Part shown: in pieces, positions 55,911 to 64,000 of the stretch
How positions within the stretch are numbered: the first letter of the stretch is position 1
How the letters are laid out: each line of letters starts with the position of its first letter
DNA from: Berberis thunbergii
Taxonomy: Eukaryota > Streptophyta > Magnoliopsida > Ranunculales > Berberidaceae
Length of the DNA: 64,000 bases
Assembly: GCA_003290165.1 (NCBI GenBank)
Contig: QNQO01000454.1
Location: 211,001 to 275,000 of the forward strand
Reading direction: 5' to 3'
Position numbers and translations under genes: made by a program
Notes under the pieces: generated by a model
Seen by the model: only the letters and a program-made list of their open reading frames with translations
What the model was told of the DNA's origin: nothing
The model's database searches: none

Positions 55911-56131
55911 TCTTCTTCCTTCCTTCCCTCTTCTTTGTTAGCTTTTATTTTTTCTTTCGATTTGCGCGGGATAGTTGGCGCCCAGCGAAATCAATCCGCC
56001 TTCATCACATTTCATTTAGCGCACAAATGAAGATAGTTGTTTACAATTGTTTATAGGGTTTCAATAGCATTTATAGCGGTTGTGTAAAACCGCTATTCTC
56101 AAAGCTATAAATGCTCATTTTTGTTGTAGTG

Positions 56132-56440
56132 AGGTTAGTCATGTTAATTCTTGAAAACAATAATTTGAATTACACAAATCTCGAAGAACCTGTGGTGGAT
56201 TCGATGTCTCGGTCCCCTCTCTATCATCTTATCAGTTTAATTTTAGTTGTCAATTTCATTTTCTTAATTTAGTAATTTCATTTGCTGTAACCCCCAACTC
56301 TAAATTAGTTCAAATAAAGAATTCGGCTGTCTCGTCAATCCTCGTGGATCGACCCATATTTGCCACTGTCTACCAGTTAGACAGTTGTGCACTTGCGGTA
56401 TTACAACTAGGGTTTATTAGCTTATTAATTTAGGTTAATA
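56132..56440 (+). mobile_element. Athila-like LTR, right part beyond the CACTA insertion
   Basis: Contains 'tcctcgtggatcgaccc' and 'gtgcacttgcggtattac' (56338-56405), a signature I associate with the 3' end of Athila/Tat-type LTRs. It continues the sequence left of 48023 through the AGG target duplication. Confidence 0.5.
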
Positions 56441-56504
56441 AAAACTCCATCACTTACCAACATCCAAATTCATAAGACCCCCAAAAAACGACTATGGTGC
56501 TAAA

Positions 56505-56985
56505 GTACACCATCTATTCACTTTCTTTCTTGCTTTCTTGTGCTTCATTTTGAGTAACAAATCCATCTTCTTCTGAAAGAACCTTGCTTTGTGGAAGAAG
56601 TGGCTCGACTATTTTTGCCTGTACACTGTTGTTTTCTACATCCTCTTCGATCGCCATGTCTATGTATCAACTGTGCTCTTTGTCAAATTAGAATTGATAT
56701 AGAGTTGAACTTAGCAAGAAATGCTCTGCATGAAAGAAAATAGGACTGAGATTTGTTGAAGCTTGGGGCACAACATGTTGTTGCAGTGCTAGTTCATTCA
56801 CTAGGCTCGTCCTTGGATCAGTTGCAACATTGACATTGACCATGCTAGCAGCAAAACCCATGGCTATCCCAATCTCCCTTTCCATTCTACAGATAACTAC
56901 ATCTTGGACAATGTCCTGAAATGCCTTACTCAAGTTGCCATTCTCCATATCTTTTATGGCACGTAAGCACTTGCTTTGTTTCATA
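56505..56985 (-). pseudogene. Captured C-terminal gene piece, family unknown
   Basis: Minus strand: 56688-56984 encodes NLSKAFQDIVQDVVICRMER and then IAMGFAASMVNVNV. Downstream, 56510-56660 encodes an acidic C-terminus (IVEPLLPQSKVLSEEDG, ESKKESE and stop). The two look like successive exons of one gene, but I do not recognise it. Confidence 0.4.
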
Positions 56986-57518
56986 GATAAATTTCATTGA
57001 CATCCTTCTCCTAGTAAGACTAGTTGTGATTGCTAACTCCATATAAGACACTGAATGTTTGAAGTCACTGTTCGACGCAAATTTTCCATATGAGTTACTT
57101 TGGTAATAGATGTTGATTGAAATATCATTACAAAAGGAAATCCTCTTATTCTTGTAGCAAAATGGTGAATATATAGCGCAAGACCAGAAAACAAAATGGA
57201 AAAAGGAGAATGGCCTACAAAGCTTGTACCAGGAAGTAAAATGCATCAGCAAACAGAAAATGTCGCAAAAAATTCCCAATCAAAACAAGTACAAATAAAG
57301 CAACAACTAAACTCAGATTGGAATCATTTTTTACTGACTAACTAATAATGGAAAACACAACTCTTGCTTATCAAACAGGGGTCAGGTTTTCATTTACCAT
57401 GTATTTGACTGGACATGCTGGTATAGTGAGTTCCAACTAGAATGAGACCTGAGGCAAAGTATGTAATTTTTTCAAACATAACTGAGGGAAAAAAATTTTC
57501 ATGGTTGTCATTACTTAC

Positions 57519-57628
57519 CTCTCCCAAGGCATCATCAATATTCATATCTTTCACAAACCCGCATGAAACAATGTTTGTTCTGAAATCAGGATCAATGATC
57601 TGGGACAAAGTTGCCAGTACATATTTTT
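57519..57628 (-). pseudogene. Captured HCF101 exon (MIP18/DUF59 domain)
   Basis: The minus strand encodes VLATLSQIIDPDFRTNIVSC and GFVKDMNIDDALGE, ending at a GTAAGT donor. This is the first part of the DUF59 domain of the chloroplast iron-sulfur scaffold protein HCF101. The conserved CGFVKD segment is intact. The ATPase part is absent. Confidence 0.85.
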
Positions 57629-57939
57629 AAGCTGTGAGTGATGTTGTAGAAGTGTCGGCTATAAGAAACAAAGTTGTGGCAGATTAGATAGTTAAATTAG
57701 AACAAGAATAAGATAAAACAAGAGTTACCTAGTTGGCATCGGTGTTTATATATTAGTACCCGAACAAATAATGAGCATAACTCTCCAATTGTTCCAATGG
57801 AGAGAAAAACATACCATGTCATTACTCAAAGGTGGTATTGTCACTGATATAACACTCATGCTTTCGAGTCTGAGTGATAACATTGCATCACAAACTTTCA
57901 TACCAGAAAATCATTAAGCATAAAACATGCTTCAGTGCC

Positions 57940-58080
57940 TTTCAAAATCCTGTTAGGATCCCATTAGTGAGACCACCTACATCTCAACAAGCCTATGGTT
58001 ATTATCTCTCCCACTATTGGGCAAATAATGAAGACGTCCAAAAGGCACTTAAAGCCCTAGGCATCAGGTTCTTGGAAATA
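57940..58080 (+). pseudogene. Possible captured serine-carboxypeptidase-like (SCPL) exon, plus strand
   Basis: The plus strand encodes YGYYLSHYWANNEDVQKALK, matching the SCPL segment that precedes the 'HIRKG' substrate-side region. The following residues (ALGIRFLEI) have drifted. It is the only captured piece on the plus strand. Confidence 0.6.
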
Positions 58081-58274
58081 TGATTGGATGCATCATCAAC
58101 GTCTCTTAAAGCATCGACCTCACCGTCCTACAGTAGTTTGAGGTAAAAGGACATGAACCCAAATAATTGCATAAGAAAGTTGAATGCCAGAAAAACACAA
58201 ATGACAGTCAAAACAGAAAGTCCCAACAACGTCAAAGAGAAGTTGGCATAGAATGAACAGTTTACCATCTTAGA

Positions 58275-58588
58275 CTTCTCCTATTCAAGCTCTTTCTTCT
58301 TCTGAATCTCACTATTAATTCGATCTGATTCAACCCGAATAACAAACCGCACAAGTGGTAAGTTAAATTTGTAGTTATAATCATCCAACATAAAACAGTA
58401 AGAGTTACAATCAGTTAAACCTTCTTCTTTCAAATTTCCTCTTTTTTGGTATCTAAGAACTGCTGAGAGACACCACTAGCATTACTCTGAGCACTAAGGA
58501 GGAGACCCCAAAGCTCTTTCATGAACTTTCCAATATTTTTCTCCATGAATCCAGTAATCTGGATTTGAACTTTCTTCCCATTAATCTC
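58275..58588 (-). pseudogene. Captured SRRM1-like PWI-domain exons
   Basis: Exon 58421-58588 (AG acceptor at 58590-58589) encodes EINGKKVQIQITGFMEKNIG, FMKELWGLLLSAQSNASGV and QQFLDTKKEEI, then an in-frame TGA four codons before the donor. The next exon, near 58275-58345, encodes ESDRINSEIQKKKELE and a stop. This is the PWI domain and following helix of the SR-related splicing coactivator SRRM1. The N-terminal half of PWI and all later parts are missing. Confidence 0.85.
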
Positions 58589-58599
58589 CTATATCAAAT

Positions 58600-60430
58600 A
58601 GAATAGTCAACACCCACACAAGACACATACACTATAATTGAACCAAAATTAAGAAGAAGAACTGCTGAGGGACACCACTAGCATTACTCGGGTTTGGTTG
58701 CTGTCGTGATATTCACACATCAAAAATAAAATTAAAGGAATGGGATGTAACCAAATGATGTTATAGTAGTGCATAGCCTCTGTAATGAAAATTATACAAC
58801 TTTTGTAGCCACCATATTGTTTTCACTAATAGATGCATCCCCATGATCATCCAGACAAAAAATTCAACTACTTCAGATCATCTTGACTAGCAGGTGATTT
58901 CACTATACATGCATGAAATCTCATGCACATATAATGAGTAATTGAACAGGTAATGTATCACTAGAAGTGGATCGTTGACAAGATTCAAGGCATCTACTAT
59001 TATTTCTATCTTCATGTTTCACTCTGCCGAAAAAAATCACCTGGTCATAATTTTTGCTTATCGAAAAGAAACATTTCACAAATTAGCATATGGCACGTGA
59101 GATACTCTGGTTCTTTTACCATTTTCCTTCAGGTAGGAACTAAAATTAGGGGCTCAACTGACGACGCAATAGATTATGCAAAAGCAAAAGCATTGCTGAC
59201 AGTAACATGGCCAGACAAGTATTTCATAGAAATTTATGGAAATTATAAAATCTACAGCTAATCTATTTGCAATAAAACCTGTTTTCTATTCAAAACAAAG
59301 ATATGTTAAGTAGTACATTAGATTCATATTTATAAAATCTTAGTATCCAATCAAGTTAACACAGATATGGAGTGACACCACTCACAAAGCCTTTGCCAAC
59401 CTATTTAGTTCGTAGCCTTAAGTCTGCAGCTTGAACAAAAAAGGGCATAAATAGCATAACAAGCAAGGCTATGAAAAATAAATAAATAAACAAATAAGAA
59501 ACCAGTTGCCTTTCTTATCAAGGCCGATGCACCCAAAATCCAAGATATATCCCGAATGCCTAAGGCAACATACTGAAAATGAACGTTATATATTTTAATC
59601 CACGAATTCACAATCTTGAATCAATAAAAGATATTATGTTGGTTTCTCAAGATAGTCAGAGGGTAATTTTCCCTAAAACCAGATAGGAAGTATGATAAGT
59701 GAAACAGAAACCAATGAACAAAACAAACTTCATCTCGTTTGTGTTGAATCTTGATATCAATTTTAGGTTTCCCTGTTTCTTGAAATCTAGAGATACATTT
59801 AAGTTCATCCAACATCTATGTCTATCCAGAAGGACACTTAAATAAGATGAAAGAAATGAGAGAATGATGGAATAATTGCAAATTTTAGGATTAAAATTTA
59901 ATTTAAAAAACCAGATCTACTGAAAAAGATGTAGAAGAGTATATACCTTAACAGGACTGAAAATCTCAACATCAGTGGTCTCACTAAGACACCAACCATC
60001 ACTTGGACTTCAGATCTTGTTTGAAAGGATGAAATCGAGCTATGTAATCCTTGGGTGTTGAAGTTGGAGGAGTGACGAATCAGGCAGGGCACGTCGTAGC
60101 CCTTGCTTTAGGTTGCAGATTAGGGAAAGAAGGATCCGAGGACTTTAGATGGTGAGAGGTCGACCATAGTCGACGATAAGAGGAGAGGGGGTTGTGGTGC
60201 TTGGTAGAGAGGGGTTTTTCTTTTATGGAGAGAGAGGGAGAGGGAGAGAAGTGCGATCAAGAAGGAGAAAAGATCCGAGAGAGGCAAGCAGGGCGTGGTT
60301 ATGCTTTTAGGTTTAGTATACTGAAATATTTGGAGGAGACGAAGAGAGAAGTCGCGCTAATTGAAAATTTTTGGGGAGCGCCTAAATGCCCGCCAACTTT
60401 ACACAACGTTTATCATTTTCAAAGTCATTA
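58600..60430. other. Interior of the second CACTA-like unit, no gene assigned
   Basis: AT-rich. A 35-bp piece ('ctgctgagggacaccactag' core) near 58650-58690 repeats one at 58455-58490. 60195-60300 is GA-rich, like 55570-55910 of the first element. Minus-strand frame 59898-60092 has no match. Confidence 0.4.
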
Positions 60431-60599
60431 AAATTGACTTTTCATAACACAATTGTAAATAGTTCTATTAACAAATGCTATGAATAAGCATTTGTGGTGT
60501 AGTGAAAGCAAACAAAAAAATGATTAAGGATTGTGAAGATTTAGATATCATTTGCCACTATAGGATAAAAGTCGAAGGAAAATTCACATATCTCCCTTG

Positions 60600-61400
60600 G
60601 TTGGCATGACGGATTGTCATGCTTGGACAGATGCATACATGGATGCTTTGTTCATTCAAATGTCTGCCTAAAGCGCTTGGTGAATAAAATATCGAGGGAC
60701 TGATTGAACGATACAAGGAACGGTCCATGGAACAATGCATTGAACAATGCAAGGACTGAGGGATCGTTCCATCGACCGTTCCATGGAACTGTGCCAGAAC
60801 TGATAGAACGTTCCCAAGATTGTTCCATGGAACATTTCAAGGAACTGATGGATCGTTCCATCGCTCATTCCATGGAATTGTGCCAGGACTGATAGACTGT
60901 TCCATGGAACATTCATAGGACCATTCCATGAAATGTTCCAAGGACCGTTCCATGGAACCTTCTCAGGACAGTTCCATTGATCGTTCCACGGATCATTCCA
61001 TGCAACTCTGCAAGGACTAACAGATCGTTCCATAGACTGTTCCATACAACGTTCCATGGAACTGTGCCAAGACTGACTGACCGTTCCATGGACCGTTCTA
61101 TGAAATGTTCCATGGATCGTTCCAAAGATAGTTCAATGGATTGTTTTAAGAGTCGTTCCCAGGACCGTTCCTTGCAACTGTGCCAGGGCTGACAGACCGT
61201 TCTAGGGAACGTTCCCAGAATCGTTCCATGGACCATTCCAAGGAATGTTCCCAGGATCGTTCCTTGGAAACCGTTCCATGGGCCGTTCCAAGGAACTGTG
61301 GCAAGGACTGACGGACCGTTCAAAGTAACTGTGCCAAAACTGACGAAACATTGCATGGATCATTCCATGGACTGATGAAACGTTCCACGGAATGGTGCAT
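60600..61400. repeat. rDNA-spacer-like array of GTTCCATGGAAC repeats
   Basis: Dozens of variants of the palindrome GTTCCATGGAAC, often followed by 'tgtgccaagactgac', at a spacing of roughly 20 bp. Because the unit is palindromic and lacks stops, long open frames appear on both strands; none is taken as coding. It is linked to rDNA spacer by the sub-repeats that follow at 63150. Confidence 0.75.
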
Positions 61401-61499
61401 GGACGGATGCATACAAACAAGGTCCCTATGGCATATTCAATGCATATTTGATGCTTTTAACATGTATGCTTGGACATGCTCAATACACGGTCATGAGAA

Positions 61500-61940
61500 T
61501 TCAATTCTCGCTCGTACTGACATGGTAAAGTAGCCTTAATAATGCAAGGATTTCAAAATTATATGCGAGAATCCAAGGATAGTCACAAGACATGCATGCT
61601 CAAGACCACAATTGGATACTCCATGGACATTCGAGCAAGCTATGCTCCATGGACATTCGGGCAACCTACCCATGCATTCTCCATTCGCCATAATATGGTA
61701 AAATAGCCCTAAGAATGCAAGGACTTTGAAAATAGAGTCACGGGACATGCATGCTCACACCTTGCTCGGACCATAATCGGATGCTCCATTCACATTCAAT
61801 CAAACTACCCATGCATTATTGCTCGTACTCATCCATTCGCCAAAATATGGAAAAATAGCCCTAAAAATGCAAAAATTTTGAAAATAGACATGGGAATCCA
61901 AAGATAGTCACAGGACATGCATGCTCGGACCAAAATTTGG
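61500..61940 (+). repeat. Three tandem copies of a ~160-170-bp spacer unit
   Basis: Copies marked by 'cacgggacatgcatgctc'-like words at about 61583, 61738 and 61910, each preceded by 'tagccctaaraatgcaa'. They lie upstream of the putative Pol I start, where plant rDNA spacers often carry promoter or enhancer repeats. Confidence 0.7.
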
Positions 61941-62251
61941 TTGTATTAAGGATGATCGATGAAAAAATATTCAAATGCTGAGAAGTTTCTACTTGACAAT
62001 GTTTTCCATGAGATTTATTATTTTTTGTGAATCTTAGTAATAAAATTTTGCTTTATTTTCCCCTATTTTTCGTTTATTCGTATTAAAAAAATTAATATTA
62101 ATTATTTTATTTTTGTTCATTTAAAATAATTTCTCATCCCATAAGCTTTCTGAAAAGCTATTATAGAGGTTGAACGGATGCACAACAAGGAAGGTATGAC
62201 CCATTCAATACTCAATGCTCCCTTTTGAAATTTGCCCAATTGCTTAGCATC

Positions 62252-62265
62252 TATTATAAAGGGGA
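62252..62265 (+). promoter_or_regulatory. Possible RNA polymerase I promoter/start
   Basis: TATTATAAAGGGGA, close to the plant rDNA initiation consensus TATATA(A/G)GGG, preceded by an AT-rich stretch (61950-62140) as in plant rDNA promoters. Position between spacer repeats and ETS-type sub-repeats fits. Short motif, so inference only. Confidence 0.5.
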
Positions 62266-62589
62266 GTTGCTTGTATGAGAGGGGAACTATGGAATGCAGC
62301 TAAGCATGTCAGGCATGTATGTTAGGCATCCTCAAACACTTTGTGGGACTATGCAAGGCCAAAACATGTGAAATGAACTAAACATTTGATTAAAATTGTT
62401 GAATCAACGTAATTAACTAGCTTGAACAACGTTGGGAATGATTGGATGCACACTACCCGCCCACAGTTTGTCCACGACCTGCCCATTGCAGAACGGTCCT
62501 ATGCACAACGTCTTATCATTCGTTGGTGCATGCCCACAACATGCTCACGGCATGCCCATTGCATGCATAGATGGATTGTTGGAACCCTT

Positions 62590-63140
62590 CAAAGACTGAT
62601 GGAACGTTCTTGGAATTGTGCCAAAACTGATGGAATGTTCCTTGGACCATTCCATGGACTGTCCCTTGGAACAATCCATGAAATGTTCCATGGATTGTTC
62701 CATGAACCGTTTCATCGAGCGTTCCTTGTAATGTTCCATGGAACTGTGCCAAGATTGATGACACGTTTTATTGACCGTTCCATGAACGTTCCATGAAATT
62801 GTGCCAAGACTGATGGAACGTTCCATGGAATTGTGCCAAAATTGATGAAACATTTTTATCGTTCCAAGGAACTGTCCCAAGACTGCTGGACCATTCAATG
62901 AAATGTTCCATGGAATTGTGCCAAGATTGATGAAACATTACATGGATCGTTCCATGGAACTGTCCCAGGACTGATGGATTGTTCCATGGAACTGTCCCAA
63001 GAATGATGGATTGTTCCATTGTTCAGGAATGTTCCAAGGACTGATCTAGGGAATGTTCCATGGACTGTTCCTCAAAACGTTTTGTCAGTCCTGGCATAGT
63101 TTCATTGATCGTTCCTCAGAACATTCCATGATGCATGTCC
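62590..63140. repeat. Second block of GTTCCATGGAAC repeats
   Basis: Same motif family as 60600-61400, with 'ctgtgccaagactgatgg' spacers of about 40 bp. Lies downstream of the putative Pol I start. Confidence 0.75.
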
Positions 63141-63149
63141 ACAATATGA

Positions 63150-64000
63150 TGACCCTATTTCTCACGTAGTTCAACTATTCGATGATGTTTACCAGTATTG
63201 GTCTTGCACGTTGGCTATGCTGAGGAAGTTGAGCATTAGTGCAGACCTGTGCTCGACTGTACGATAATGCTTCCTAGTAATTCATGTTTTCTAGTTGAGG
63301 CAAGTTGAGAGCTTTATTGTATGATGATGCTCACAAATTCTTGACTTAATTGGTTAGCTAGGGCAGAAGACGTATTGTTGGCTCGCTTGATGATACGATT
63401 ACGCTGTTGCTAATGGCTCAACTCTTTGATGACGCTTACCAGTATTTGTCCTGCATGCTGGTTAAGCTGAGGAAGTTGAACATAGTGCAAGACTTGTGCT
63501 CGACTGTTAGGTGATGCTTGCTAGTCATGCATGCAGGCTAGTTGAGGCAAGTTGAGCGCTTTATTTTTCGTTGATGCTCACCAGTTTACACTGTGCTGGT
63601 TAGCTAAGGTAGTAGGGCATAGTGTTGGCTGGCTCGTTGGTACGATGACCCTTTTGCTTAGTTTCAATTGTTCGATGACGCTTACCTGTATTGGTCATGC
63701 ATGCTGGCTAAGTTGAGGATGTTGAGCATAGTGCACGACCTGTGCTAACTGTACGATGATGCTTGCCGGTCATGCAAGCTGGTTAGATGAGACAAGTTGA
63801 GCGCTCTATTGTTTGATGATGCACACTAGTTTTGATTGAACTGGTTAGCTAAGGTAGTAGGGCATAGTGTTGGCTCATTTGACGGTATGATGACCCTGTC
63901 GCTTAGGCTCAATTGTTTGATGACGCTTACTAGTATTGGTCTTGCATGCTGGCTAAGCTGAGGACGTTGAGCATGGTGCCCGACCAGTGCTGACTGTACG
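63150..64000 (+). repeat. ~245-bp rDNA spacer sub-repeats, continuing past the window
   Basis: Same unit as at 40975-42480: 'cgatgatgcttgccggtcatg' variants begin at about 63262, 63511 and 63754, spacing 244-249 bp. The array is cut by the window end, where 18S may follow further right. Confidence 0.8.

Larger units (their letters stand above)
48023..56131. mobile_element. Non-autonomous CACTA transposon with at least six captured gene fragments
   Basis: Left terminus CACTACAAGAAAAACTG; right terminus, reverse complemented, CACTACAACAAAAATGAG. A perfect 3-bp target duplication AGG lies at 48020-48022 and 56132-56134. The ends carry dense sub-terminal inverted repeats, as CACTA transposases require. 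There is no TNPA/TNPD-like or transposase coding sequence. The interior holds exons of SnRK2, F2KP, PP2C, a probable NAD kinase, RbcS and cytochrome b561, all on the minus strand and mostly with their introns. Length 8109 bp. It sits in the LTR-like sequence of an Athila-type element. Long internal T tract at 48357-48392. Confidence 0.93.
56455..60497. mobile_element. Second CACTA-like unit with captured gene fragments; only the right terminus identified
   Basis: The right end at 60497, reverse complemented, reads CACTACACCACAAATGC and is followed by inverted-repeat-rich sequence ('attcatagcatttgtt'), closely like the right end of the 48023-56131 element. No left CACTA end or target duplication was found, so the left limit given is only the end of the Athila-like LTR. 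It contains exons of HCF101, a serine-carboxypeptidase-like gene and an SRRM1/PWI gene. No transposase. Confidence 0.6.

Noticed and set aside
55532..56030. Ser/Pro-rich and Arg/Glu-rich open frames
   Set aside because: GA-rich low-complexity tract upstream of the captured SnRK2 start.
57390..57640. A functional HCF101 gene
   Set aside because: Only one exon is present, inside the CACTA-like unit.
60558..63019. Many overlapping open frames on both strands rich in Met-Glu-Arg-Ser and Trp-Asn
   Set aside because: They are translations of a tandem palindromic repeat without stops; no protein family and open in several frames at once.

Overview
This is plant nuclear DNA, almost certainly from a woody or herbaceous dicot; the species cannot be named from the sequence. 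Every recognisable cellular gene is of a plant family (vacuolar sorting receptor, cysteine-rich receptor kinase, SnRK2, RuBisCO small subunit, HCF101), and all are broken or are isolated exons. Most of the rest is transposable elements, LTR remnants and rDNA spacer. No intact single-copy host gene is visible, which suggests a transposon-rich, probably pericentromeric, heterochromatic region.

Layout. 1-8.7 kb: pieces of two Ty3 elements on the minus strand, a tandem TRIM-like element, and two LTR blocks in inverted orientation. 10.0-13.3 kb: two non-autonomous hAT elements with perfect 8-bp target duplications; the first carries a DnaJ exon. 13.5-19.2 kb: a decayed vacuolar sorting receptor gene on the plus strand, with most of its exon order kept. 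19.4-22.0 kb: an RTE-type LINE tail interrupted by a 5'-truncated L1-type LINE. 22.5-29.6 kb: a broken CRK gene whose ectodomain exon is split by a young chromovirus (23019-28488, TSD GTTCT). 30.1-37.6 kb: pieces of an RBM19/MRD1-like gene on the minus strand, holding an apparently intact Copia element (31147-35808, TSD CTCCC). 38.0-41.0 kb: a 67-bp tandem array and an unassigned coding remnant. 41.0-43.7 kb: rDNA spacer sub-repeats running into a decayed 5' end of 18S rRNA. 44-48 kb and 56.13-56.44 kb: non-coding/LTR sequence of an Athila-like Ty3 element, split by the next unit.

The most striking unit is a non-autonomous CACTA transposon at 48023-56131 (TIR CACTACAA, 3-bp TSD AGG). It carries exons of at least six unrelated nuclear genes, all on the minus strand and many with splice sites and phase preserved: SnRK2 kinase (six consecutive exons), fructose-2,6-bisphosphate bifunctional enzyme, a PP2C, a probable NAD kinase, RuBisCO small subunit and cytochrome b561. 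A second unit of the same kind ends at 60497 and carries HCF101, SRRM1-type PWI and serine-carboxypeptidase-like exons. The window closes with rDNA intergenic spacer arrays, including a plausible RNA polymerase I start site near 62252 and the same ~245-bp sub-repeat seen at 41 kb.

All protein identities are from reading translated motifs; no database search was possible. Exon limits come from GT/AG sites and reading phase.
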